Shown here: one piece after another, positions 36,319 through 44,960 of the stretch | How positions within the stretch are numbered: position 1 is the first letter of the stretch | Layout: every line of letters starts with the position of its first letter | NCBI GenBank assembly: GCA_017416915.1 | Contig: JAFQAN010000023.1 | Coordinates: forward strand, 62,001 to 126,000 | Source: Alistipes sp. | GTDB lineage: Bacteria; Bacteroidota; Bacteroidia; Bacteroidales; Rikenellaceae | DNA length: 64,000 nucleotides | Reading direction: 5' to 3' | Translations under genes and position numbers: made by a program | Notes under the pieces: model-generated | Told to the model about the DNA's origin: nothing | What the model saw: the letters and a program-made list of their open reading frames with translations, nothing else | Databases searched by the model: none

Positions 36319-38490
36319 TTACAACGCGCAAGACACTACGCCTACGTATGTAACTCCATTTATCACAATATTAACATCAGCCGTAATGGTTTGTGTTCCA
36401 AAATCAGCAGAGAGTCCAATTGTTCCACTTGCAGATGTTACTTCGGTTGCACTACCAAGAACAAAATTACCAACCTGACCCGTTGCTGGCGCACCTACTA
36501 CAGCACTAAATGTGCCACTTGGAACCATACCATTGAAGTTGAATTTACAAGTAATGCTTTCTCCATTGTCAGCTGTAAAGGTTGCGTTCTTTGTTAAGTA
36601 ATTATAGCTTATTCCCGATACAGTTGCCCCAGTATCGCCGCCGCCTGATGCTACATCGGTTGTAGCGGGAGTCGTAGCAGCGTCAGAGTCTGTATATTGG
36701 AGACCATCGCCCTTAGCAACAACGCTAATCGTGTACTCAGTCTCAGCGTCGAGACCCTCGAAGGTGTATGTCGTAACAGTATTAGCTACGGTTGCCGACT
36801 TATCGCCACAAGTTACGTAGTAGTTAGCTGCATTAGTAACAGCACCCCAATTTACCGTAACAGTAGAATCGGTTACCCCAGTACCTGTAATAGCAGGAGT
36901 AGCAAGCTTCTCAGCCTCACCATAAGGTACGTCAAACTCTATAACACCCTCAGCAGACTCATTGTAGAGGATTGAACCCTCCTCGGGAAGTGCCCTGACA
37001 GTAACCTTGTAGTGCGCACCCTCGGTAAGACCATCAAGAGTAATTGAGGTAGCCTTGTATTCACTATCAACAACACCGTTGCTACACCATACGTAGTAGC
37101 TATCAGCATTATCGATAGCTGCCCACGAGATAGTAGCCGATGTACCATCAATCGCAACAGCGGGTGCAGGTGTAGCAAGCGTAGCCTTCATAGGATCGAG
37201 CTGCTCATCGACAACCTCGCTATAACCGATATCATAGGTAATCTTGAAGTCGGCACTATAACCCAACTCGAAGAAGAGCTTGATAACATAACGACCATTC
37301 TCATCCAACTCAACAGTAAGCTTTGTCGTCTCGGTGTTTACAATTTCGCCATACGATGTTACCTCGTTACCGTCAAACATATAACGGTTGATGCGGAAAT
37401 AGCCTGATGCGGGCGTTCCAGACTCACTCCAAGAGTATTCACCAGTCTTGATAGAGTTGTGAGTGTAGTAGTTAAGATAAGAACCATCCGCCTCATACTC
37501 AGTGCCTGTGTCGAAGTCGTCAGCATTTAGCTTGATTACTAAATACTCGTTGTTGTCGTTGTATAGGTAGAAGCCACCATTATATCTTGTAGTATAGTAG
37601 ATATCGGTGAACAGGTAGTCGGCAACAACCACGGGAGCCTCGCTAACCTCAACGTCGGCACCCATCATATTTACCTTGAACTTAGCAACCTCGCCCTTGT
37701 TGAAGGTAAACGAGCCACCGTTCTTGGTCAAATCAAAGGTCTTAGCATAGGTTGTACCCTCCTCATCGCCATCAGCATAGGTGTTTACCGTAACCTTCAT
37801 AGAGGTAGGCTTCTCTGCCTCGCAAGCAAACCAAAATACGTTATCGACAACATTCGAGGGGTCGAGAGTGTAGTTGTGCGAGTTGATAGTAATAATCACA
37901 TTTCTGATACGCTCGCCCTCTGCCAAACGCTCATCCATACGGTTAAGGGTCATACAGCCATAAGCGGCATAATGCTCCATCAACACGGGGAGATTGGTAG
38001 AGCCATCCATAGTGCACTCGCCATAGACGATATGCGCCGCGGGGTCGCACGAATCGGCAAGAGGCACCTGCTTTGTAGGCACAGCGATAGTGAAACCGTT
38101 GTAGGTTGCAAGGGCGCTCGATGCGGGCGAACAGATACGGAACGTACCACCAGTATAGTTGCTAGAGGCGCCATTGATAGTGATTGTAGGACGGATAAGC
38201 GAGCCAGTGAACTCGGCATTAGGCTCGATATTGCCCTGAGAGCTATACACGCCATCTGTCGAACGCATAGTGTAGTTAAACTTCTCGTAACCACCAAATA
38301 CTGAGGTGTAGGCTGTGCCTGCGTCGTTCAAACCATTGAACTGAGAACGAGTCTCGTCGAACGACATAGAGATTTCAAACACAGTGGTAGTACCAACACT
38401 ATCCACAACAAACTGCTCCTGCTCAGTAGAACAAGAGGTAATACCTATTGCAGCTACTGCAACAAGCATCATCTTAAAAATGTTCTTCAT
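36319..38490 (-). CDS. Fibronectin type III repeat lipoprotein
   Basis: From the ATG at 38490 the product is 723 residues with an SPII signal (lipobox GITSC). The N-terminal half looks like a Bacteroidetes fimbrillin-like/adhesin region (TFRICSPASSALATY; NYTLDPSNVVDNVFWFACE). Two Fn3 domains follow at about 430-525 and 535-620 (ATISWAAIDNADSYYVWCSN; TVTVNWGAVTNAANYYVTCG), and a C-terminal beta domain. It is probably surface exposed. A 46-residue peptide gene immediately upstream shares its transcript. Ligand is unknown. Confidence 0.82.
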   Translation of the reverse strand: MKNIFKMMLVAVAAIGITSCSTEQEQFVVDSVGTTTVFEISMSFDETRSQFNGLNDAGTAYTSVFGGYEKFNYTMRSTDGVYSSQGNIEPNAEFTGSLIRPTITINGASSNYTGGTFRICSPASSALATYNGFTIAVPTKQVPLADSCDPAAHIVYGECTMDGSTNLPVLMEHYAAYGCMTLNRMDERLAEGERIRNVIITINSHNYTLDPSNVVDNVFWFACEAEKPTSMKVTVNTYADGDEEGTTYAKTFDLTKNGGSFTFNKGEVAKFKVNMMGADVEVSEAPVVVADYLFTDIYYTTRYNGGFYLYNDNNEYLVIKLNADDFDTGTEYEADGSYLNYYTHNSIKTGEYSWSESGTPASGYFRINRYMFDGNEVTSYGEIVNTETTKLTVELDENGRYVIKLFFELGYSADFKITYDIGYSEVVDEQLDPMKATLATPAPAVAIDGTSATISWAAIDNADSYYVWCSNGVVDSEYKATSITLDGLTEGAHYKVTVRALPEEGSILYNESAEGVIEFDVPYGEAEKLATPAITGTGVTDSTVTVNWGAVTNAANYYVTCGDKSATVANTVTTYTFEGLDAETEYTISVVAKGDGLQYTDSDAATTPATTDVASGGGDTGATVSGISYNYLTKNATFTADNGESITCKFNFNGMVPSGTFSAVVGAPATGQVGNFVLGSATEVTSASGTIGLSADFGTQTITADVNIVINGVTYVGVVSCAL

Positions 38491-38506
38491 AGTTGCAATA
38501 GACATT

Positions 38507-38647
38507 TTAGAACTCCTCCTCGTAATCGTTTACGGGAGCATCAGCAATAGATGCCGACACGCCGAAGCCATTCTCGGCAACAACAGCGGCAACCTCCAAC
38601 TCAGGGGCAGTGTAGGCAGGCTGAATTAGGTTAATGTTTTTCTTCAT
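38507..38647 (-). CDS. 46-residue peptide preceding the Fn3 lipoprotein
   Basis: A short ORF starts at 38647 and stops at 38507, 16 nt before the lipoprotein ATG. It encodes MKKNINLIQPAYTAPELEVA, then an Ala/Val-rich part, GFGVSASIADAPVND, ending YEEEF. It has no signal peptide or membrane helix, an acidic tail and no cysteines. Similar short acidic-tailed peptides are familiar upstream of surface-protein operons in Bacteroidales. The reading frame, GC-rich codons and leader position support translation. Function is unknown. Confidence 0.65.
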   Translation of the reverse strand: MKKNINLIQPAYTAPELEVAAVVAENGFGVSASIADAPVNDYEEEF

Positions 38648-38788
38648 TGTAACGCGTTTTAAGTATTTATATTTTATTAATTCTCAATGTATTACACATC
38701 CATCACACTCAACGTATGAGGCATTTGACACAAAACTATGGATACACACCATCTCATACCAACCCATAACTCTGAGACAAAATCGTTG

Positions 38789-38818
38789 CAAAGGTATATA
38801 TATTTTTTCCAATTCAAA
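38789..38818 (-). promoter_or_regulatory. Promoter for the peptide / Fn3 lipoprotein operon
   Basis: Leftward TTTG (38818-38815), 18 bp, then TACCTTTG (38796-38789). The leader to the peptide start is about 135 nt. The remaining gap to 39071 holds a G9 run (38866-38874) and the hexosaminidase -7 element. Confidence 0.7.
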
Positions 38819-39042
38819 CACAATTTTGGCACTTTTTACCATATTTTCTAAAATATTTTTCGGTTGGGGGGGGGTAATTCGTTGATTTTCAAACATTTAA
38901 CAAATATGGTCCGCAGGTACAGGAATTACACACCACTCGGAATTGGTGTTTTGGGAGGTATCAAGAGTTATAGCGGGGCGTTCTATAAATAAAAATCGGC
39001 AGTTTATGGGACTATTTACAGCGCTATGTCGCGCGAATTTCT

Positions 39043-39050
39043 TATATTTG
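39043..39050 (+). promoter_or_regulatory. -7 element for the hexosaminidase gene
   Basis: TATATTTG sits 22 nt upstream of the chosen ATG (39072); no clear -33 box is seen. Confidence 0.55.
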
Positions 39051-39071
39051 CGAAAAATTAAAAGTAGTGTT

Positions 39072-41120
39072 ATGAGGAGAGTTTACGCGCTTATATTAAT
39101 AATAGGTATGGCTGCCACGGCAGCTGCACAACAGAGATTGGCATCGGTAACACCCCTACCGACAAAGGTGGAGTTTAGCGACACCCCCGCAACACTCGAC
39201 GTCGAGCGAGGGCTAAGGCTATACATTGAGGGTGCGGCAGAGGAGTCGGAGCGCTTGGCACGTGCGGCAGACGCCACGGGCATAGCTCTCAAACGTGTAA
39301 ATCGCCCCGCCAAGGAGCGATACCTCAACCTCCGCGTAACCGATAGCGCCGAGCAGGGCGCCGAGGGCTACACGCTCGACGTTACAGAGCGCGGCGTAAC
39401 GATAACAGCCTCAACGCCTGCGGGCATCTTCTACGGCTTGCAGAGCCTACGACAGATGAACGACGGCGAGGTGGAGTGCTGCACGATAACCGACGCCCCG
39501 CGCTTCGCATACCGCGGCATACTCATAGATATTTCGCGCCACTTCCGCACCAAGGAGTTCCTGATGCGACAGATAGATATGATGGCGCAGTTGAAGATGA
39601 ACCGCCTGCACCTGCACCTCACAGATGCGGCAGGCTGGCGCATAGAGGTAGATAGCTATCCTCGCCTCACGTCGTACGCCGCGTGGCGCACACCCTCAAC
39701 GTGGAAGGAGTGGTGGTATGGCGAGCGCCAGCACGTCGAGGAGGGTACTCCTGGCGCCTACGGCGGCTACCTGACAAAGGCGGAGGCGCGCGAGCTGGTG
39801 GAGTATGCCGCCGACCGCTACATAACGATAATTCCCGAGATTGAGCTCCCAGGACACTCCGACGAGGTGTTGGCGGCGTACCCCGAGCTGAAATGTACCA
39901 ACAACCCCAAGTTTCAGGGCGACCTCTGCATAGGCAAGGAGGCTACATTCGAGATGATGCAGAGCATCCTCGACGAGATAATCGAGATATTCCCCTCGGA
40001 GTATATCCACATCGGCGGCGACGAGGCGAGCAAGGAGAGCTGGAAGCTCTGCTCGGACTGCCAGCGACGTATGCAGGAGGAGGGGTTGGAGAGTGTCGAT
40101 GAGCTGCAAAGCTATATGATACACCGCATCGAGGAGTACCTCAACGCGCGCGGACGACAGATTATCGGCTGGGACGAGATACTGCAAGGCGGTCTTGCGC
40201 CCAACGCTACGGTGATGTCGTGGCGCGGCGAGGAGGGCGGCATAGCCGCTGCCGAGGCGGGACACGACGCTATAATGTCGCCACACGGCTACTGCTATAT
40301 CGACGCACCGCAGGATGCACCCTACTCGCAGCCCGAATCTATCGGCGGCTACCTGCCGTTGGAGCAGGTCTATTCGTATGACCCCGCGCCCGAGAGTATG
40401 GACGAGGCGACACGCCGCCATATCCTCGGCGTACAGGCTAACCTATGGGCAGAGTTTATCGTAACGGACGAGCATTACGAACATATGTTGTGGCCACGCG
40501 CCATTGCCATAGCCGAGATAGGCTGGACACCACAGCAACGCAGAGAGTATAGCGACTTCCGCCGTCGCACACTGCGCATCGTGGAGCAGATGCAGCAGGC
40601 GGGATACACGCCCTTCGACCTCAAAAACGAGATTGGCAACCGCCCCGAGACACTGACACCTATCGACCACCTCGCCTTAGGCAAGAGCGTTACCTACAAC
40701 TACCCCTCTCGCTACTATGCGCCCAAATATGCGGCGGCGGGCGACGCCACACTGACGGACGGTCTGCGCGGCGGCTGGACATACGCCGACAAGCGCTGGC
40801 AGGGCTTCTTGGGACGTGGCGGCGTAGATGTTACGATAGATATGGGCGAGGTAACGCCGATAAGGAGCATCAGCGCCGACTTTATGCAGATATGCGGTCC
40901 AGGCGTATATATGCCGTGTATGGTGGAGATTGCCGTGTCGAACGACGGCGAGCAGTGGCAGCCACTGGCGTGTATCGAACACGAGATTGTGGTGGACGAG
41001 CTACCCTCGTTCAAGAGTTTCGGCTGGGAGGGCGAGACCTCGGCGCGCTACATACGCTACGTGGGACACCGCAGCAAGTATAGCGGCTTCCTGTTTGTCG
41101 ATGAGATAGTTGTGCATTAG
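39072..41120 (+). CDS. Beta-N-acetylhexosaminidase, GH20
   Basis: From the ATG at 39072 the product is 682 residues with a cleavable SPI signal (MRRVYALILIIGMAATAAAQ). A GH20b N-terminal domain follows, then the (beta/alpha)8 domain with catalytic Asp317-Glu318 in HIGGDEASKE, and a C-terminal discoidin/CBM32-like domain (about 560-682). It releases terminal GlcNAc/GalNAc from glycans, probably in the periplasm or on the surface. A reading starting 43 codons earlier lies ahead of the -7 element and lacks a signal. The gene ends at a shared bidirectional terminator. Confidence 0.92.
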   Translation: MRRVYALILIIGMAATAAAQQRLASVTPLPTKVEFSDTPATLDVERGLRLYIEGAAEESERLARAADATGIALKRVNRPAKERYLNLRVTDSAEQGAEGYTLDVTERGVTITASTPAGIFYGLQSLRQMNDGEVECCTITDAPRFAYRGILIDISRHFRTKEFLMRQIDMMAQLKMNRLHLHLTDAAGWRIEVDSYPRLTSYAAWRTPSTWKEWWYGERQHVEEGTPGAYGGYLTKAEARELVEYAADRYITIIPEIELPGHSDEVLAAYPELKCTNNPKFQGDLCIGKEATFEMMQSILDEIIEIFPSEYIHIGGDEASKESWKLCSDCQRRMQEEGLESVDELQSYMIHRIEEYLNARGRQIIGWDEILQGGLAPNATVMSWRGEEGGIAAAEAGHDAIMSPHGYCYIDAPQDAPYSQPESIGGYLPLEQVYSYDPAPESMDEATRRHILGVQANLWAEFIVTDEHYEHMLWPRAIAIAEIGWTPQQRREYSDFRRRTLRIVEQMQQAGYTPFDLKNEIGNRPETLTPIDHLALGKSVTYNYPSRYYAPKYAAAGDATLTDGLRGGWTYADKRWQGFLGRGGVDVTIDMGEVTPIRSISADFMQICGPGVYMPCMVEIAVSNDGEQWQPLACIEHEIVVDELPSFKSFGWEGETSARYIRYVGHRSKYSGFLFVDEIVVH

Positions 41121-41150
41121 CGGCACGATAGCGGCACACGGATAAAATGT

Positions 41151-41180
41151 AGGAGGGTTGCTCTTTCGGGCAACCCTCCT
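41151..41180. terminator. Bidirectional terminator between GH20 and HMA genes
   Basis: A perfect 11-bp stem AGGAGGGTTGC (41151-41161) pairs with 41170-41180. TGTTTT follows rightward and ACATTTTAT leftward. It lies between two convergent genes. Confidence 0.8.
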
Positions 41181-41207
41181 GCTGTTTTCGCCACCTGCAA
41201 CACGCTA

Positions 41208-41636
41208 TTAGTGAGCGTGGTTGTGTGAATGACCGTGAGCGTGGCTGTGAGCGTGGTTATGCTCCTCGCCGCAGCAGTCGTCGGTGCAAGCCTTCTTCTG
41301 GGCAGAGGTGTGGTCGTGGTCGCAGTCGCCACAACACTCGCCCTTGACGTTGGCAACAATCTTAATCTTGTCGAAAGCCTTGATAAGGGTCTCGGCATTG
41401 GTCTTCGTTGCGTCGTAGGTTACGGTAACGGTCTTGGTATCTACATCCACCTGAACATCCTTAACACCCTTCTCATAGGGGATGGTGTTGGTAACCTTCT
41501 TTGCACAACCAGCACAGTCGATGTCGGTGATAAACTCGGTTGTGGTAAATGTCTTAGTAGCCTTCTTGGGACTCTGTGCGTTTGCAGCACCTACGGCAAC
41601 GAGTGCCACGAGGCACATCAAAATAATCTTCTTCAT
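41208..41636 (-). CDS. Secreted HMA-domain protein with Cys/His-rich tail
   Basis: From the ATG at 41636 the product is 142 residues, with an SPI signal (MKKIILMCLVALVAVGAANA). An HMA ferredoxin-like domain follows with CxxC (DIDCAGCAKK), and then a tail containing CCGDCDHDH, CTDDCCGEEH and a His-Ala/His-Ser repeat at the C-terminus. It probably binds and hands over soft or borderline metals (Cu, Zn, Ni) in the periplasm. It sits downstream of a TonB receptor and a His-rich protein, consistent with a metal-handling set. Confidence 0.85.
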   Translation of the reverse strand: MKKIILMCLVALVAVGAANAQSPKKATKTFTTTEFITDIDCAGCAKKVTNTIPYEKGVKDVQVDVDTKTVTVTYDATKTNAETLIKAFDKIKIVANVKGECCGDCDHDHTSAQKKACTDDCCGEEHNHAHSHAHGHSHNHAH

Positions 41637-41725
41637 ACGATGTATTGTTTTATAAATTAACGTTTTAGTCTGTTTTTTATTATCTAACGGGCGTAACTGC
41701 ACTATTAACACCCATTTTTTGCGGA

Positions 41726-41822
41726 GCGGTGGCAGCTGTGAGGCTGGTCGCAGTCGCCACGATTTTGTTGTCAGAAGGCATTAGATACAACGCTCGGCGA
41801 ATTTCGAGTCGATGGGCTGTAC
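41726..41822 (-). repeat. Partial palindrome arms at the TonB receptor end
   Basis: 41726-41760 repeats the stretch GTGGCAGCTGTGAGGCTGGT seen at 41850-41869. 41762-41822 is a left-arm-only copy of the gcvH copy-B subtype (ATTTTGTTGTCAGAAGG ... GATGGGCTGTAC). No matching right arm follows either. Confidence 0.75.
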
Positions 41823-41833
41823 TCATTACCTTC

Positions 41834-41962
41834 ATTTTGTTGTCAGAATGGTGGCAGCTGTGAGGCTGGTCGCAGTCGTTGAAAGCGGAGCATACTTTGA
41901 CGTATGTGAGCATTTCAACGGCAAGCCAGACGCCGCAGATGCCCCATTATCACAACAAAATT
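41834..41962 (-). repeat. 3'-end palindrome overlapping the TonB receptor stop
   Basis: About 129 bp, ends ATTTTGTTGTCAG / TTATCACAACAAAAT. The middle stem is GTTGAAA ... TTTCAAC and the apex is CATAC-TTTGAC-GTATG. The terminal bases overlap the receptor stop codon (41961-41963). The inner sequence differs from all other copies, yet the fold is kept. Confidence 0.85.
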
Positions 41963-44339
41963 AGTAGAGGTTAAGGCGCAAACCTATATAGAACTTACGT
42001 CCCATAAGCGGTCCCCACACCATCGAAGAGTTAAAGCCTGGCTCGTAGGCGTTGGCACCCTCCATAATGATAGGCTTATTGCCGCGCTCGTTGCGACCCT
42101 GTATATAGTTAGCGATATTCTCACAGCCGACATATAGCGTGAGGTTGCTTATCTTGTAGCTCACCTGCGCGAAGAACATCGGGTATATAGGCGACATCTG
42201 CGGCGTGTTGATGGCGGCGTCGAGGTTGCCGTCGAGCTGCGGCAGGCGCACAGGACCATTGAGCTGCGCCGTGGCATCGAAGACCCAGCGACGTACGGCG
42301 TACTGTATGTTGATAAGACCCTTATATCGCGAGGTGAGGGGTCGCTCAACGAGATACTGCTTGCCATCGCGCTCCAACGTCATCTTGGCGTTGGTATAAC
42401 GGAATGTTGCGAAGAGGTCGAAGCCGCGGAAGGGCGTCCAGTTGAAGTCAATCTGGTAGTTGTCGGTAAACGACTTACCCTTTGTATTGTAGATAAGTAT
42501 CGAGTTATCCGCCGTCTCCTGATCGAAGACCATCGTGTTGAAGAACTGCGAGCGGAAGTAGTCGAAGCTGATTGTCGCCTGGTCGTCCTGCGCCAAACGG
42601 AAGGTCTGCGAGAGGCTACCACCCACCGTCAGCGCCTGCTCCATATCGTCGCCCATAGCTACGAAGTCATCCTTGAAGCGTATCTCGCGCGAAGTGGTCA
42701 TCATCCATATATTGTCCGTAACGAGGTTTTGACGTCGCGAGCCGAGACCTGCCGAGGCACGTAGCGTCGTACGCGGCGTGATGCTCCAACGTATGTGCGA
42801 ACGCGGCGTGATGAGGAAGCGGCTGTTGGCATCCTTGTTTTGAATGTAGTAGTCGCCGCACACCGCCGAGTAGTCGCCACGAAGACCCACCACCAGCGAG
42901 AACTTCTCCTCGATGTTGTAGGTATATTCGGCGAAGATGCCAGGCTCGATGATGGTGGCATCGCCCGCCCAAAGGGTGTTTATCGTATTGCTCCACAAGG
43001 GGTTCTCCTGCACATAGTCGTTGCCCGCCATACGAGCGTATAACGACGCGCCGACATTGAGCGACGAGCGCTGCGAGAAGTAGTGAGCATAAGTGCCGCT
43101 AAAACGGAAGGTGTTCTCCTTGACATCTACCGTGTTAAGACCAAAATATGAGTCGGTGAGGTAGTTGTCGTAGTCGAAAATCATCGCAAAGTTATTCTGC
43201 ACGGCATCCGCCATATCGCCCGTGAAGGTGCGCTCGGGACCGATAGGCAAGCCGAGCTTGGCGTATGCGTTGATGTTGCGGTTGTGAATCTTCGAGCCGT
43301 AGAGGGTGTTGAGCGGGTCGGCAAGCATCTGCTCATACATATCCTTCTTATAGCCCACCTCGCCGCCTACACGGTTTTCGTTCACCACCTTCCAGCCCCA
43401 GCGTAGCTGAGTGCCGTTTGGCGTCTGCCACAGCCACTTGTTAGCCACATTAATCTGGTTTGCCTTGGGCATATCCACGAAGCCATCCTCGTTCATATCG
43501 TGCGTGGCGGTGTCGAGCGAGCCGTGCGCCATAATCACCGTCGAGAGGCTCTTATCCTTGGTTAGGGGTATTGCCGACGAGAGGTTTATCTCGGGGCGCA
43601 GCTCCGAGTCGAAGTAGAGGTTGAGGAAGAAGCGCTCGTCGTCGGTAGGCTTGCGGTGTTCGAGGTTAATCTGTCCCGTGATAGCCTCGTGGCCCGCCGT
43701 AACAGACGCCACGCCCTTGGATACCTGTATGGAGTTGAGCCACATACCAGGAGTGTAGCTCAGACCATAGGCAGCGCCCGCACCCTGCATAATGGGGCGA
43801 TTCTCGTCGAGAATCTGCGTGTAGGTACCCGCCAAGCCGAGCATCTTAATCTGTCGTGCGCCCGAGATAGCGTCGCTATAACCTACGGTTACCGATGCCG
43901 AGTTCTCGAACGACTCGGCAAGTGAGCAACACGCCATCTTACAGAGACCCGCGAACGAGATTTGCTCCTGACGTGTGATGCCACTCTGCTTGGCGTAGTT
44001 GCCACGCTGCGCACTCTCGATAACCACAGCGTCGATATCCACCGCCGAGGCGTCCAGCTCGATAGTGAGGTCCGTTGCATCACGGTCGATGTCGAGGCTC
44101 TTGGCGTCGTAACCGAGGTACTCGACAACGAGGGTGTCGAAGCCCGCCACACGGCGCAGTGTGAAGCTACCGTCGGTAGATGTTGTAGCACCTGCGGTGG
44201 TGTTTTGCCAGTAGATGGTGGCACCGACAAGGGGCTGCTCGGTGTCGGCATCAACCACACGACCCGTAAAGTTCTTCTGTGCCATTGCCACCAGAGGCAA
44301 CGACAACATTGCGATAAGAATTATTAGTGATTTTTTCAT
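41961..44339 (-). CDS. TonB-dependent outer-membrane receptor, probably metal-linked
   Basis: The 792-residue product has a signal peptide (MKKSLIILIAMLSLPLVAMA), a carboxypeptidase-regulatory-like domain (about 25-105: FTGRVVDADTEQPLVGATIY), a plug domain and a 22-strand barrel ending in Tyr (GLRLNLY). The plug carries a Cys cluster, CKMACCSLAESFENSASV. I associate this plug type with Bacteroidetes receptors near heavy-metal genes, and the flanking His-rich and HMA genes support a metal or metal-chelate cargo. No B12 riboswitch is visible upstream. Confidence 0.88.
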   Translation of the reverse strand: MKKSLIILIAMLSLPLVAMAQKNFTGRVVDADTEQPLVGATIYWQNTTAGATTSTDGSFTLRRVAGFDTLVVEYLGYDAKSLDIDRDATDLTIELDASAVDIDAVVIESAQRGNYAKQSGITRQEQISFAGLCKMACCSLAESFENSASVTVGYSDAISGARQIKMLGLAGTYTQILDENRPIMQGAGAAYGLSYTPGMWLNSIQVSKGVASVTAGHEAITGQINLEHRKPTDDERFFLNLYFDSELRPEINLSSAIPLTKDKSLSTVIMAHGSLDTATHDMNEDGFVDMPKANQINVANKWLWQTPNGTQLRWGWKVVNENRVGGEVGYKKDMYEQMLADPLNTLYGSKIHNRNINAYAKLGLPIGPERTFTGDMADAVQNNFAMIFDYDNYLTDSYFGLNTVDVKENTFRFSGTYAHYFSQRSSLNVGASLYARMAGNDYVQENPLWSNTINTLWAGDATIIEPGIFAEYTYNIEEKFSLVVGLRGDYSAVCGDYYIQNKDANSRFLITPRSHIRWSITPRTTLRASAGLGSRRQNLVTDNIWMMTTSREIRFKDDFVAMGDDMEQALTVGGSLSQTFRLAQDDQATISFDYFRSQFFNTMVFDQETADNSILIYNTKGKSFTDNYQIDFNWTPFRGFDLFATFRYTNAKMTLERDGKQYLVERPLTSRYKGLINIQYAVRRWVFDATAQLNGPVRLPQLDGNLDAAINTPQMSPIYPMFFAQVSYKISNLTLYVGCENIANYIQGRNERGNKPIIMEGANAYEPGFNSSMVWGPLMGRKFYIGLRLNLY

Positions 44340-44418
44340 ATATGTCTGCTTTGTTAAGGGTTATTAGTCGATAGAGCTGAATAGCGGGCATAACGATAAC
44401 GTAGCCTTTATCCAGCCT

Positions 44419-44444
44419 CCCGATGCAGACGACAGCATCGGCGT
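44419..44444 (+). terminator. Terminator-like hairpin between His-rich and receptor genes
   Basis: CCGATGC and GCATCGG (7 bp, loop AGACGACA) are followed by CGTTTTT on the plus strand. No plus-strand gene needs it, so it could stop antisense transcription or shape the receptor leader when read leftward. Confidence 0.4.
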
Positions 44445-44446
44445 TT

Positions 44447-44878
44447 TTAAGCCAAAGCAGGGGGTGCGCGAAGTGTTGCGCACGATACGAGTGCCGCCCT
44501 TAGCGGCTCTTGTTCATCGCCGTAGAGGATGGCGACAGGCTCCGTATCGGGGGCGAAGATTTCGCCCACAAGGTTGGGGACTACCGCCGGCGAGAGTAAC
44601 AGCACAACAGCCTGTGCTGCACGTGAGTCGCTACGCTGCGCTGCGGCGATATAGTCTGTATGGTTATCACCTAAGATGGGGTGATGGTGGTTGCAACAAT
44701 CATCGGCAATGGTTACGCCGTGACACGAGCAGCTATGGTCGTGATGCTCGACATGGTGGGTGTGATGCGAGTGGTGTGAGTGGTGGTCGCAAAGGAGCAG
44801 CGATGCCGACGAGAGCGTAGTGGCAACGACATATATTGCCACCATCATAAACGCATATATTCTCGCTCTTAGCCCCAT
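44447..44878 (-). CDS. Histidine-rich exported protein
   Basis: The 143-residue product has an N-terminal hydrophobic helix (about 8-28). A dense metal-binding stretch follows: CDHHSHHSHHTHHVEHHDHS, then CSCHG and CCNHHHP. The rest is ordinary and Ala/Val-rich, with no recognised fold. It is a probable periplasmic metal buffer (Zn, Ni, Co or Cu). Order in the leftward set: PqqD-like gene, this gene, TonB receptor, HMA protein. A C9 run lies 26 nt upstream of its start. Confidence 0.75.
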   Translation of the reverse strand: MGLRARIYAFMMVAIYVVATTLSSASLLLCDHHSHHSHHTHHVEHHDHSCSCHGVTIADDCCNHHHPILGDNHTDYIAAAQRSDSRAAQAVVLLLSPAVVPNLVGEIFAPDTEPVAILYGDEQEPLRAALVSCATLRAPPALA

Positions 44879-44903
44879 TCTGCTACACGCTTATTAAAAA
44901 ATT

Positions 44904-44912
44904 CCCCCCCCC
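44904..44912. repeat. Nine-base C run
   Basis: C9 on the plus strand lies between the PqqD-like gene and the His-rich gene. It is the complement-class twin of the G9 run at 38866-38874. Slippage could change spacing of the His-rich gene leader. Confidence 0.6.
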
Positions 44913-44960
44913 GCTTGCTCGCTTCTTTTAATCATCGTAGCGTATGCTACTCTATACCGT

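Noticed and set aside
36026..36478. A 150-codon plus-strand frame from the 36-kb repeats into the Fn3 gene
   Set aside because: Repeat-derived in its first half and antisense to a real gene in the second.
38943..39071. Longer start for the GH20 enzyme
   Set aside because: It begins ahead of the -7 element and removes the signal peptide from the N-terminus.
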